DNA of 64,000 bases from an uncultured Eubacteriaceae bacterium (GCA_947167715.1 CAMVJD010000004.1:1-64000); one strand, 5' to 3'. Positions 15,512 to 24,988 are shown, counted from the first letter of the stretch. Notes: generated by a model not told the origin, from the sequence alone. Numbers and translations: made by a program.

Positions 15512-17410
15512 TTAATTATTTGCCATAATTGAAAGTATTTTATTGCTGCGGCTTATAAACTCGGTCATTTCCTCATTTGTAAGCGGTCTGTGGCTCATTA
15601 CGGCAAGGTCGTATATCTGCTTGCAGATAAGCTGAGTATCGTCCTTTTTATCTTCCTTGTCCTTTAAATCAAGCAGCAGCTTTACAACATTGTTGTTTGA
15701 GTTGAGTACAAGCGTTTCGTCGGCGGGCATATTCATATTGCCCATACCGTACATAGCGCTCATTTCCTGCATACGGCGGGACTGCTCGCTTAATTCTATC
15801 ATAGCGGATACTTCGTCCGATTTAAGGCTTTCCACCTTTATTTTAAGGTTTTCCTTGCCAAGGTTATCCTTGAAAAGTGCTTCAAGGTCGGTCTTTTGCG
15901 TTTCGTCTGCTTCGCCCTCGCCTTTAAGCATCTCGGTAACGGCGCTGTCTATGCGCTCAAAACGCACGCCCTCGCCATATGCCTCCATAAAGGAAACAAA
16001 GGGAGTATCAAGCTTGGTATCAAGGATAACGGCCTCCATGCCCTCGTCCTTGAACATTTTGATATACTGCGCCTGCTGCTGCGGGTCGCTTACATAAAAT
16101 ACCTTGTTTTCGTGCTTTTCCTTTGCCTTGTCCTTGTATTCCTCAAGGGTCACATATTCGCCCTCGGTGGTCTTGAACAGCAGACTTTCCTTTACCTTGT
16201 CAAAGAAATCGTGCTCGCGCATACAGCCGTATTTGATAAAGGGGCTGATATCGTCCCAGAACTTTGCGTACTCGTCACGGCTCTTTTTAAACAGGCTGTT
16301 AAGCTTGTCGGCTACCTTTTTGGTGATATACTTGCTCATTTTGGTAACATAGCCGTCATTTTGCAAAAAGCTTCGGCTTACGTTAAGCGGCAGGTCGGGG
16401 CAGTCGATAGTACCCTTTAACAAAAGTAAAAATTCGGGGATGACTTCCTTTAAGTTATCCGCAATAAATACCTGGTTGTTATATAATTTTACCTGACCCT
16501 CGATGCTTTCAAGCTCGTGCTTTAATTTGGGGAAGTAGAGTATACCCTTTAAGCGGAAAGGATAGTCCATATTAAGGTGTATCCAGAACAGGGGCTCGTT
16601 AAAGTCAAGAAATACCTTGTGGTAGAACTCCTTATATTCCTCGTCGGTGCAGTCGGCGGGCTTTTTAAGCCAAAGCGGGGTAGTGTCGTTTATAGGCTTG
16701 GGCTCTTCGGGCTCTTTCTTCTCCGCACCCTCCTCAATAGGCTCCTCTGCGGCCTTTTTCTCTGCCTCCTTTATTTCCTCTACATCCTCAAAATATATCT
16801 CGATAGGCATAAAGTAGCAGTATTTTTCAATAATTTCCTTTAATTTCCACTTGTCAAGGAAGTCCTTGCTATCCTCGTTGATATGGAGAATTATGGTCGT
16901 ACCGCGCTCTGTGCGGTCGCTGCTGTCCATTTCGTACTCAATGCCGCCGTCGCATTTCCAATGAGCGGCTTTGGCGCCCTGCTGATAGCTTAAGGAGTCT
17001 ATCTCTACAGTATCGGCCACCATAAATGCCGAGTAGAAGCCAAGACCGAAGTGACCGATTATATCTGCGCCGCCCTCGCCCATCTGCTCCTGATATTTTG
17101 TAATAAAATCGTTTGCGCCCGAGAATGCTATCTGTGTGATATATTCCTTTATCTCGTCCGCAGTCATACCGATACCGTTATCTGTGACCTCGATAGTTTT
17201 GTTTTCCTTGTCAAGGCGCACTGTTATTTTGTATTTTACATCGTCCTCTACCTTTGCCTCGCCCATATCCACAAGCTTTTTAAGCTTGCTTACAGCATCA
17301 CAGCCGTTTGATACCAGCTCGCGCAGGAAAATGTCGCTGTCCGAGTAAAGCCATTTTTTGATAACGGGTAAAATATTTTCGCTGTTTATGGATAAATTGC
17401 CTTTTTCCAT
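15512..17410 (-). CDS. htpG: molecular chaperone HtpG (Hsp90)
   Basis: 632 aa from the ATG at 17410, chosen because AGGAG lies upstream and MEKGNLSINSENI is the family start; longer forms add an unlikely 22-residue tail. N-terminal GHKL ATPase: ELVSNGCDA, DNGIGM and GHFGLGFYSAF. A charged linker rich in E, K and P follows (residues ~225-260), then the middle domain with RGTIDCPDLPLNVSRSFLQ (catalytic arginine loop) and the C-terminal dimerisation domain. A consensus promoter preceded by a perfect CIRCE operator lies upstream, so control by HrcA is expected. In B. subtilis htpG is not HrcA-controlled (established), which makes this arrangement notable. Confidence 0.96.
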   Translation of the reverse strand: MEKGNLSINSENILPVIKKWLYSDSDIFLRELVSNGCDAVSKLKKLVDMGEAKVEDDVKYKITVRLDKENKTIEVTDNGIGMTADEIKEYITQIAFSGANDFITKYQEQMGEGGADIIGHFGLGFYSAFMVADTVEIDSLSYQQGAKAAHWKCDGGIEYEMDSSDRTERGTTIILHINEDSKDFLDKWKLKEIIEKYCYFMPIEIYFEDVEEIKEAEKKAAEEPIEEGAEKKEPEEPKPINDTTPLWLKKPADCTDEEYKEFYHKVFLDFNEPLFWIHLNMDYPFRLKGILYFPKLKHELESIEGQVKLYNNQVFIADNLKEVIPEFLLLLKGTIDCPDLPLNVSRSFLQNDGYVTKMSKYITKKVADKLNSLFKKSRDEYAKFWDDISPFIKYGCMREHDFFDKVKESLLFKTTEGEYVTLEEYKDKAKEKHENKVFYVSDPQQQAQYIKMFKDEGMEAVILDTKLDTPFVSFMEAYGEGVRFERIDSAVTEMLKGEGEADETQKTDLEALFKDNLGKENLKIKVESLKSDEVSAMIELSEQSRRMQEMSAMYGMGNMNMPADETLVLNSNNNVVKLLLDLKDKEDKKDDTQLICKQIYDLAVMSHRPLTNEEMTEFISRSNKILSIMANN

Positions 17411-17464
17411 TATGTTCATCTCCTGAATTTTTTTAATTAAAATATATATCTTATGTACAATACC

Positions 17465-17492
17465 ATTATAACACAAAACCCAAAATTGTCAA
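17465..17492 (-). promoter_or_regulatory. sigma-A promoter of htpG
   Basis: Minus strand: TTGACA, 16-nt spacer, TATAAT; about 55 nt upstream of the htpG ATG and directly downstream of CIRCE. Confidence 0.85.
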
Positions 17493-17499
17493 GAAAAAA

Positions 17500-17526
17500 T
17501 TAGCACTCACTAATAATGAGTGCTAA
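17500..17526. promoter_or_regulatory. CIRCE operator (HrcA-binding inverted repeat)
   Basis: TTAGCACTC (17500-17508), nine-base spacer, GAGTGCTAA (17518-17526): the exact consensus of the HrcA operator. It ends 7 nt from the htpG -35 box and lies between htpG and the upstream minus-strand gene whose stop is at 17534. Confidence 0.97.
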
Positions 17527-17533
17527 CAAATAC

Positions 17534-17896
17534 TTAACCATATTTAATTATTGTTTCTTCAAGGGCTTCGCCGCTTTCGTATATGGCCTTTTTACAGCAT
17601 TTTTGCAGCTTTCCGCAATTGGTTGCGCCAAGCTTGCCGTGCAAGGTGTTAAAAAAATATATCCTTGCGCGCTTCATTTTATTTTCGTCGCTTTTAAAAT
17701 AATATGAAATAAACATTACACCCGTAACAACAGCACTGCACATACCGTTTATACCAAAGCCGTTGCAAAAGCCCGATGTCATATCGTAAACATCGCATAT
17801 CAGGGGCATTTTGTAAAATTCCTCGCAGGCCTTTAAAATACAGGTGCAGCAGCTTTCGCCGTTTTTGTAGTGCTTTAAAGCAATTTCGCCAAGCAT
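17534..17896 (-). CDS. C_GCAxxG_C_C family putative redox-active protein
   Basis: A 120-aa, cysteine-rich small protein. It contains a paired CCTC near residue 16, the block MTSGFCNGFGINGMCSAVVTG that fits the C_GCAxxG_C_C family centre, and C-terminal cysteines in TNCGKLQKCC. Family members are small, possibly membrane-touching redox proteins often found near oxidoreductases; biochemical role is unknown. AGAGGT lies upstream of the ATG. It is in the same direction as htpG but separated from it by CIRCE and the htpG promoter, so it belongs to a different transcript. Confidence 0.7.
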   Translation of the reverse strand: MLGEIALKHYKNGESCCTCILKACEEFYKMPLICDVYDMTSGFCNGFGINGMCSAVVTGVMFISYYFKSDENKMKRARIYFFNTLHGKLGATNCGKLQKCCKKAIYESGEALEETIIKYG

Positions 17897-18020
17897 TGTT
17901 TTACCTCTTTTTATTTAGTTTATTTGAAATATTTTTTATTTGTGAATTTTTGACGGCATAAAAAAAATACTTCTGCGATACTTTGATTTTTTTTTGGCAA
18001 AAACGCAAATGTTTCTTCCT

Positions 18021-18089
18021 GTGAGCTCACAACTTTTGGCATAGCCAAAAGCCAATTGCTGCGCAATTGTCCGCATCTATCTTTGCGGT
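18021..18089. other. cluster of short perfect hairpins in a 419-nt intergenic gap
   Basis: In sequence: GTGAGCTCAC palindrome (18021-18030); CTTTTGGC-ATA-GCCAAAAG (18033-18051); CAATTGC-TGC-GCAATTG (18053-18069); then CCGCA/TGCGG (about 18071-18088). No ORF spans them. They lie between divergent genes and could form a structured repeat. The rest of the gap (17897-18315) holds only AT-rich sequence and the promoter at 18198. Confidence 0.5.
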
Positions 18090-18197
18090 TGAATGTATAT
18101 CCGCTCTAAAGGAAAATCATTTGCGGGGCTTGCCGTTATTAATAAAGTGACTCAAAAAATAACGCTTAAAAATGAGGAAACTTAAATATGAATTTAT

Positions 18198-18226
18198 TTG
18201 ACCTTTTTGTGAATTTGTTATATAAT
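18198..18226 (+). promoter_or_regulatory. sigma-A promoter of the first YfhO gene
   Basis: TTGACC (18198-18203), 17-nt spacer, TATAAT (18221-18226); leader of about 85 nt to the ATG at 18316. Confidence 0.8.
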
Positions 18227-18315
18227 AAAACCGGATAGAAGTATTTGGCATAATGCACCGTATCTTTTATTCAGGATCCATATATTGGGCTTAATGAAGC
18301 GGAGGACAATACACA

Positions 18316-21027
18316 ATGCCCGAAAAAGCATTTTCAAAATCATTGCACACGGAATATATTGCTGCATTTGCCGTGCCTGTTATATTTATAATTGCAGCTT
18401 TTATTTTTACAGGCATTGAGCCTTTTGGCGAATACAGTTTTTTTACCTCGGATATGCAGCGGCAATATTTTGATTTAACGGCGGTTTTTGCGGATAAGCT
18501 AAAAAACGGCGGAAATCCGTTTGTGTCATATGGCGCGGGTCTGGGAATGAATTTATATGCTTGGGCTGCATATATTCTTTTCAGCCCTTTTAATTTGCTT
18601 TTTCTTTTGTTTGATCATAAGGATTATTCCGCGGTATATACGGTGATATATGCCGCCAAGCTTGGAATGACGGGCTTATTTGCGGCTGTTTATTTTAATA
18701 ACAGCGGGCTTATGCGCATGGACAAAAGGGTGACGGTGGCTTTTTCGGCGCTTTATTCCCTGTGTATGTTTAATATGATGTGCTGCATAAATGTAATGTG
18801 GCTGGATAATGCCGCTCTTTTGCCCCTGTGCTTTTTATTTACCGAGAAAATAACGGAAAAATACAATATTTTTTATTTTACGCCCATATATTTTTTATGC
18901 GTTGTGACAAACTATTATCTTGCATATATAACGGGCGTAATGTGCTTTATTTATTTTATATATTATTGCATTGCAGCCGAAAAAGCATTAAAAAGCGCAT
19001 TAAAGGCGTTTTTGCTGTTGGCTGTCTCGGCAGTTATTGCGCTTTGTATGGCTGCCTTTGTTTTGGTGCCGATATCCTCGGCGATACTGCAGCTGTATGT
19101 TTCGCCGTTTACGGTCTCGCAAAACAGCGGCTTGATTGCCTTTGCACCAAAGGAGGTATTGCACGGTATATTTTATATATCCAAGGAAACTCCTGACGGG
19201 ACTGTGCTTGATATATTTTCGGGTTATGCGCCCGTGTTTTTTGTACTGACGTTCATATTTTCAAAAGCGGCGGCTAAAAAAGAGCGTATTGCTTCGCTGT
19301 GCATTGTTTTGTTTTTTATACTGTGCCATATATTTGCACCGCTGTATAAAATAATGCATTTTATGCGTATGCCGTCGGGGTTTGACAGCCGCTTTTCTTA
19401 CGGCAGCGCATTTATCTGCCTTGTTATATCGGCAAGGCTTATTATGAAAAAGGATAAGCTGCAAAGGCGTGATACGGTCGTATCATTTATTTGCTTTGCC
19501 GCGGGTCTCGGTGTATCGCTGATAAATAAAATGTCGTTTTTTTATATTTTGCATTTTGCGACGGGAGCCTTGTTTTTGGCCGTATATACGGTAATATTGA
19601 TCAAATGCCGTAAAAAAAACGCGCTAAATATATATCTTGGCGCAGCGGTATTATGCGAAGCGTTTTTGCTTGCGGCGGCGGGCTTGGGCTGTATGTATGG
19701 CAATGTATACACAAAGGCGGATAATATTGATTATATCGCCAAAGCAAAAAAAGTGTTTAAGGTAATAGAAGAAAAGGACAGCGGTTTTTACCGTGCCTAT
19801 GATGCAAATAATTTTAATGACAATTCACAGCTTAGCATTGGCTATAATTCCATTTGCGGCTTTTCGTCGCTTATTAACCAAAATGCAGCCCAATTTATGT
19901 CATTGTTGGGTGTACATACCATATCCGACAATAAAAACATAATGTCAAGGGATAACTGTATATTTACAGACAGCTTTTTTGATATAAAATATATCGCCGC
20001 AACGGGGAACGATTACAAAACCACCGACATAAACGGCAATGCGGTGTATTATCTGACAGGAGGAAGACTGCTTTCGGATAATTACGAAAAAATATATAAA
20101 GAAAACGATTGCGAAATATACCGTAATAAAACGGCATTTCCGCTTATGTTTAAGGCAAGCGAGGCTTCAATAAACTGTGCGGAGAATTTTTATAAGGAAA
20201 ACTTTTTTACGGGTATTTTTAAAAACCACGAAATGCTTATAAATTCTGTTCTTGACGGCAGTTATACGCTGTATTCCATGGAACGGTTTGATAACTGTGA
20301 AAAATTAAACTGTGAGCTTAAGCCATATGATCAGATGACACAGGCGCTTATGCGCACCTCGGCTGCGGACGGGGAAATATATACGGACGATATAAATAAA
20401 GCCGGTGTACTGGTCTACAGCTTTAATGTAAAAGAGGCCGGAGAGTATTATACCAATTTTTATTTTAAAAACAGTATAGAGGATATTGCGGGCTCGGCCT
20501 ACAGTATTATTATAAACGGTGTTCCGTATTGGCCGGATTATTTGCGCGATGATATAATAAATGACCTTGGGTGGTTTGATAAGGGCGATAATATAAATAT
20601 AAAAATAGTGTCGTTGAAAAACGGGCTTAAAATGGCGGAGCCGTGCCTGCTGAAAATGGATACCGCTGCTTTTAACGATGCCGCGGCAAAAATACAGGCA
20701 AACGGGTTAAAAAACATACGCGAAGAAAACGATGTTATTTTGGCGGAGTCGGATTTTGACAAGGACAGCTTTGTTTTTACGACATTGGCGTTTGACAAGG
20801 GCTTTCATGTTTTTATAGACGGCAGGGAAACGGAAAAAATATTGACGGCAAGCGCCTTGCTCGGCTATAAGGTTCCTGCGGGCAGGCATAAAATTGAAAT
20901 AAAATATACAAGCAACGGCTTTAAAGAGGGTGTTATCATATCGCTTATATCAATGTGTGCATATATAATACTTGTGCTTAAAAGCATGGCGGCAAAACGC
21001 GGAAGTAAGCTTTTGCGTGCAAAGTGA
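18316..21027 (+). CDS. YfhO-family polytopic membrane protein (GT-C fold), copy 1
   Basis: A 903-aa protein with about a dozen membrane helices in the first ~480 residues, an extracytoplasmic beta-rich region (~490-860) and a last helix near the C-terminus. After helix 1 the TSDMQRQYFDL stretch carries the acidic pair typical of GT-C glycosyltransferases that use polyprenyl-phosphate sugars, and SPFNLLFLLF is a YfhO family mark. In Bacillus and Listeria YfhO is linked to glycosylation of teichoic acids (established). The target here is unknown. GGAGGAC precedes the ATG. A second YfhO gene lies downstream across a sugar kinase gene, suggesting a joint surface-glycosylation role. Confidence 0.85.
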   Translation: MPEKAFSKSLHTEYIAAFAVPVIFIIAAFIFTGIEPFGEYSFFTSDMQRQYFDLTAVFADKLKNGGNPFVSYGAGLGMNLYAWAAYILFSPFNLLFLLFDHKDYSAVYTVIYAAKLGMTGLFAAVYFNNSGLMRMDKRVTVAFSALYSLCMFNMMCCINVMWLDNAALLPLCFLFTEKITEKYNIFYFTPIYFLCVVTNYYLAYITGVMCFIYFIYYCIAAEKALKSALKAFLLLAVSAVIALCMAAFVLVPISSAILQLYVSPFTVSQNSGLIAFAPKEVLHGIFYISKETPDGTVLDIFSGYAPVFFVLTFIFSKAAAKKERIASLCIVLFFILCHIFAPLYKIMHFMRMPSGFDSRFSYGSAFICLVISARLIMKKDKLQRRDTVVSFICFAAGLGVSLINKMSFFYILHFATGALFLAVYTVILIKCRKKNALNIYLGAAVLCEAFLLAAAGLGCMYGNVYTKADNIDYIAKAKKVFKVIEEKDSGFYRAYDANNFNDNSQLSIGYNSICGFSSLINQNAAQFMSLLGVHTISDNKNIMSRDNCIFTDSFFDIKYIAATGNDYKTTDINGNAVYYLTGGRLLSDNYEKIYKENDCEIYRNKTAFPLMFKASEASINCAENFYKENFFTGIFKNHEMLINSVLDGSYTLYSMERFDNCEKLNCELKPYDQMTQALMRTSAADGEIYTDDINKAGVLVYSFNVKEAGEYYTNFYFKNSIEDIAGSAYSIIINGVPYWPDYLRDDIINDLGWFDKGDNINIKIVSLKNGLKMAEPCLLKMDTAAFNDAAAKIQANGLKNIREENDVILAESDFDKDSFVFTTLAFDKGFHVFIDGRETEKILTASALLGYKVPAGRHKIEIKYTSNGFKEGVIISLISMCAYIILVLKSMAAKRGSKLLRAK

Positions 21028-21130
21028 CCGCCTTTTGTGAGCAATAAATAATAAGATCAAGGCACCACGGATCAGTGTTTTGCTTTAAAGTGATTTTTAG
21101 CGGTGCCGTTTATGCAAAAGAGGGATAAAA

Positions 21131-21997
21131 ATGGTATATACATTTACTGCAAATCCGTCCATAGATTATATAATGGAAACAAATGTCAAGCCAAATGCGC
21201 TTAACCGCAGCCAAAAAGACCTTATATATCCGGGCGGCAAGGGGATAAATGTTTCGCTGATGCTGACTAATCTGGGCTGTGAAAACACGGCGATATTTCC
21301 TGTTGCGGGAATTACCGGCAAGGTACTTGAAGACCTGCTTAAAAACAAAATAAATACAATATGTGTGCAAACGCAGGGGTTTACGCGCGTTAATATCAAG
21401 GCTGTGGGCAGCGGCGGCATAACGGAGATAAACGGCCGCGGCGTATGTCCCAAAATGGAGGATATAGAAAAGCACCTGAAAAAAATTGCCGACGATGATA
21501 TTTTGGTAATAAGCGGAAGCTTTGTCGGTTATTCGCTGCTTGAAGAAATAACAAAGATAGTTGCGACAAAGAAAATAGTGTTTGACATACCCGATATTGC
21601 GCACGCAATAAAACACAGTCCTTTTGTTATAAAACCAAATTTGGCAGAGCTTGAGGCCTATTTCGGCAACGAGATAACAGTGGACGAGGTTTCCAAATAT
21701 GCCGAGCGCATAAGAAATATGGGCTGCCGCAATGTGCTGATATCAATGGGTGCGGACGGTGCATATTTTTGCAATAAAAATTATTCGCTTTATGTTCCTG
21801 CGTATGACGGTGTTACGGTAAACAGCGTAGGCGCGGGTGACAGTATGACAGCAGGGCTTGTGTTTAGCATAGTAAACGGCATACCTGTGGAAAATGCGGT
21901 GCGTCTGGCGGCGGCCTGCGGCGGGGCAACGGCATTTTGTGACGGTATAGCCGAAAAGGCGGATGTAGAGCGCTTGTATGGCCCTATTGTGGTATAA
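21131..21997 (+). CDS. fruK: PfkB-family hexose kinase, 1-phosphofructokinase-like
   Basis: A 288-aa ribokinase-fold enzyme. TFTANPSIDYIM at the N-terminus, PGGKGINVS at residues ~36-44 and GAGDSMTAG near 236 with the catalytic Asp match 1-phosphofructokinase/tagatose-6-phosphate kinase (FruK/LacC group). Predicted to phosphorylate fructose-1-phosphate or a related sugar phosphate with ATP. AGAGGGA precedes the ATG. No PTS transporter or FruR regulator is adjacent. Instead it lies between two YfhO genes (103 and 31 nt gaps), so its substrate may be tied to surface glycan precursors. The symbol is a best family match, not proof of substrate. Confidence 0.82.
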   Translation: MVYTFTANPSIDYIMETNVKPNALNRSQKDLIYPGGKGINVSLMLTNLGCENTAIFPVAGITGKVLEDLLKNKINTICVQTQGFTRVNIKAVGSGGITEINGRGVCPKMEDIEKHLKKIADDDILVISGSFVGYSLLEEITKIVATKKIVFDIPDIAHAIKHSPFVIKPNLAELEAYFGNEITVDEVSKYAERIRNMGCRNVLISMGADGAYFCNKNYSLYVPAYDGVTVNSVGAGDSMTAGLVFSIVNGIPVENAVRLAAACGGATAFCDGIAEKADVERLYGPIVV

Positions 21998-22028
21998 AAG
22001 TTAAAAAGACGAAAGGATAAAATATGTA

Positions 22029-24701
22029 ATGGAATTTTTTAAGAAAAATAAGGAAATTTTTATATCTGCCGCAATAACGGCGGCTGTTTTGCTTTTTGTA
22101 TATGCAATAAAGCATATTTATCCGTTCGGGCCGCGAAATATTGCGTATTTTGATATGAATCAATCGTTTGTGCCGCTGTATACAAGGGCATGGGATGTTC
22201 TTCACGGCAAAGTGCATTGGTTGTATGACTGGTATACGGGCAGCGGAAATGCAATTACCGGTATTATATCAAATTTTGTGATATCACCGTTTAATTTGTT
22301 TTTTCTTTTTGTGAAAAGAGAGCATATACTTGAAAGTATGTCGTATTTTCTTATTTTAAAGCTGATGTTTGCGGCGGCGGCAATGACCTTTTATACCAAA
22401 AAAGCATACAGCCTTTCATCGTGGGAGAATATTGCGGCAGCATTGATATATGCCTTCAGCGGCTATGTTATCCAGTATTATACAAATATTCAATTTTTGG
22501 ATACGGTCGCGTTTTTTCCGCTTTTTATGTACGGCTTTAAACTATTGGCCGAACGGGACAAGCCGTATATGTATTTGATAATGCTTGTGCTGATACTTGT
22601 TTCGGGTACATATTTGGCGCTTATAACGCTATTGTTTACTTTGTTTTATTCGTTTTTTTATATGTATATCATAACGGAAAAAGAAAAACGGAAAAAATTT
22701 GCCGCCTGTATAGGCCTTTATACCCTGACCGCTCTGTTGGTCTCGATGCTGATAGTGCTGCCGTCCGTGCTGGAATGGTTAAGATCCAGCAGATTGGTGG
22801 AAAACGAAAACAGCGGTTATCCGGAAATATTAAAAACATTAAGAGGATATTTTCTCGGGAATGCGGTTTTTATGATATACGGAAGCGAAATTGGCATAGC
22901 GGCTGTAATTGTCGGCATAATAAATAAAAAAAGATTTAATATAAAAATACCGCGCAAAGATATATTTAATATAATAATGTTTATATTGCTGGCTGTTCCT
23001 TTAATTGCCGAGCCCGTAAACATAATGTGGCATTTTGGCTCGTATGCCTGCTTCCCGTGCAGATACGCCTTTATACTTACATTTATGGCGCTTGAACTGT
23101 ATGCCGGCTTTGTATCGTGCGGCAAAGAGCGTGCCAATAAAAAAATTGCGGTTTATATCTGCATTTTTATATTTTTTGCCGCAGTTGCACAGGCGCTTGC
23201 TTTCAGCGCAAAATTTATGGAATACGGCATATATGATGTAAAGCAGTATAAATATTATGCTTTGCTGTTTGTATTGCTTTTGCTTATGTTTACGGTCATG
23301 TTTTTGTTTACAAGCAGAAAGGCGTCGGCTGTTATGACCGTTATATCGGGGGCTTGTATGGCGGTCATAATGTGTATAGGCTTTGTGTCGCCGCTTAAAA
23401 ATGCAGAATACGATTCAATAGACACCACATCGGGTATGGATATGTATATAAAAGAAAGCGTTGCGCTGGACAGCCAAATGCAGTTTAAAAACGACAACAT
23501 AACAAGGATAAAGACTGTACTGCCCGATCTTTCGCCAAACTTTGGCTTGATAATGCAAAGACCTACGATATCGTCGTGGACAAACGAGGCATCCTATGAA
23601 TATATGGATCAAATGCGAAGAATGGGTTATGGCAATATAAACCGAAAGATACTTTGCGAGGGCGGTACCGCCTTTTCGGATGCGCTGTTAAATGTTGGCG
23701 CGGTAGTGTCAAGATATCCCGTTAATGAAGAATTATATGAAAAAACACAAACAATAGGTGATTTTAATATTTATAAATGTAAAAATGTCTTTCCGTTTGG
23801 TATGCTTGTAAGCAAAAACTTTTTTGTTACCAGCTTCCCGTCGGAGGGCATAAAAATGCAAAACCTTATCTACAACAATATGACGGGCTCAATGGAGAAT
23901 ATTTTTGAGGATGTTAAACCGTATTTTGACCATAAAGAAAAGGTGCAGGATGATTGGTGTGCTTATTGCTATAAAATAGATGTAAAGGGCAAAAAGACTA
24001 TTTATGCAAGGTCGGATATAGACAATACATCGCTTGGCTATTCGTTTTATGCAAACAAGGAAATTATTAAGCTGCCGTATTTTGATAACCCGGACGGATA
24101 TATTTATCCCCGTGAGCATAATAACGGTTTTGTGGAGCTTGGCACCTATAAAGACGAAACGATCGACTTTGTGGTAATGAGCAATGATGACGGCCTTAAA
24201 AAGCTTGAAATAGGTATGATGGATAACTATCGCCTGGAGGCGCTTATAAATGGGTATAAAAATAACCATGCGGAAAATGTGTCTGCCGAAAAAAACAAGC
24301 TCTCAATGACGGCAAACGCGCCGTGTGAGTGCTATATGTTTTTGCCGATAGAGTATGATATGAACTGGTCGGCAGAGGTAAACGGCAAAAATGCCGATAT
24401 TATCCCCGTGCTTAACGGCGCTTTTATGGCAGTAGAGCTGCCTGCGGGAAGTTGCGATATAAAAATGAAGTATATATCCAAAAATTTCCTTATAGGCGGA
24501 GCAATGAGTCTTATGGGTATATTGCTGCTGCTTTGGACGGCAGAGCGCAGACGTGAAAAGCTTGATTGGACAAATACAAAAGTATTGCAAAACGGTGCTT
24601 ATATTTGCTTTGATCTGGCAGCTGCGGCAGCGCTTGTTTTGGTATATATCATACCGTTTGTTTCATGGGTGTTTTTCTCCGTGGCTTCACTAATAAAATA
24701 A
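22029..24701 (+). CDS. YfhO-family polytopic membrane protein (GT-C fold), copy 2
   Basis: 890 aa, same architecture as the gene at 18316: helix 1, then YFDMNQSFVPLY with the catalytic-site aspartate, WYTGSGNAITG, SPFNLFFLFVK, many helices to ~residue 450, a large extracytoplasmic region, and C-terminal helices. It is a diverged paralog rather than a recent duplicate. Start choice is unusual: AAAGGA at 22012 is ideally spaced for an ATG at 22024, but that codon is followed at once by TAA, and the real start overlaps that stop (ATGTAATG). Last gene of the YfhO-FruK-YfhO run, ended by a strong terminator. Confidence 0.85.
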   Translation: MEFFKKNKEIFISAAITAAVLLFVYAIKHIYPFGPRNIAYFDMNQSFVPLYTRAWDVLHGKVHWLYDWYTGSGNAITGIISNFVISPFNLFFLFVKREHILESMSYFLILKLMFAAAAMTFYTKKAYSLSSWENIAAALIYAFSGYVIQYYTNIQFLDTVAFFPLFMYGFKLLAERDKPYMYLIMLVLILVSGTYLALITLLFTLFYSFFYMYIITEKEKRKKFAACIGLYTLTALLVSMLIVLPSVLEWLRSSRLVENENSGYPEILKTLRGYFLGNAVFMIYGSEIGIAAVIVGIINKKRFNIKIPRKDIFNIIMFILLAVPLIAEPVNIMWHFGSYACFPCRYAFILTFMALELYAGFVSCGKERANKKIAVYICIFIFFAAVAQALAFSAKFMEYGIYDVKQYKYYALLFVLLLLMFTVMFLFTSRKASAVMTVISGACMAVIMCIGFVSPLKNAEYDSIDTTSGMDMYIKESVALDSQMQFKNDNITRIKTVLPDLSPNFGLIMQRPTISSWTNEASYEYMDQMRRMGYGNINRKILCEGGTAFSDALLNVGAVVSRYPVNEELYEKTQTIGDFNIYKCKNVFPFGMLVSKNFFVTSFPSEGIKMQNLIYNNMTGSMENIFEDVKPYFDHKEKVQDDWCAYCYKIDVKGKKTIYARSDIDNTSLGYSFYANKEIIKLPYFDNPDGYIYPREHNNGFVELGTYKDETIDFVVMSNDDGLKKLEIGMMDNYRLEALINGYKNNHAENVSAEKNKLSMTANAPCECYMFLPIEYDMNWSAEVNGKNADIIPVLNGAFMAVELPAGSCDIKMKYISKNFLIGGAMSLMGILLLLWTAERRREKLDWTNTKVLQNGAYICFDLAAAAALVLVYIIPFVSWVFFSVASLIK

Positions 24702-24709
24702 AAAAACAA

Positions 24710-24747
24710 AAGCCGATGTCAATTTTCCGACATCGGCTTGATTTTTT
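24710..24747 (+). terminator. intrinsic terminator after the second YfhO gene
   Basis: A perfect 11-bp stem (AAGCCGATGTC 24710-24720, GACATCGGCTT 24729-24739), 8-nt loop, then six T. Confidence 0.92.
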
Positions 24748-24752
24748 GTTTA

Positions 24753-24988
24753 GGGAAACGCTGATTTAAGGATACCAAAAATAATTTTGCGCATATAGCC
24801 GAAACGCGCGACAAGCGCGTACAGGCTCAACATCTACCGCCGAAATTCCGGTAGGGATTTCGGCATAATGCTTAACGGCTCTGTTTGCTATGTTCAGCCT
24901 GTTAGGCTTCACATTAGCATGGTCGCCTACAAATGCGCCGCCATCGGCTAAAATTATTTTTGTTTATTTGAATTTAATCAGCGTTTCC
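24753..24988. mobile_element. MITE-like element with terminal inverted repeats, abutting the gltX stop
   Basis: The left end GGAAACGCTGATTTA (24754-24768) is matched by the inverted right end TTAATCAGCGTTTCC (24974-24988). TTA flanks both ends (24750-24752 and 24989-24991), a possible target duplication. Inside is a second inverted pair (ACAGGCTCAACAT and ATGTTCAGCCTGT) around a hairpin CCGAAATTCC-GGTA-GGGATTTCGG. There is no ORF of note. About 236 bp, palindromic overall: the features of a non-autonomous miniature element. The right flank TTA is the gltX stop codon read on the minus strand. Confidence 0.65.
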
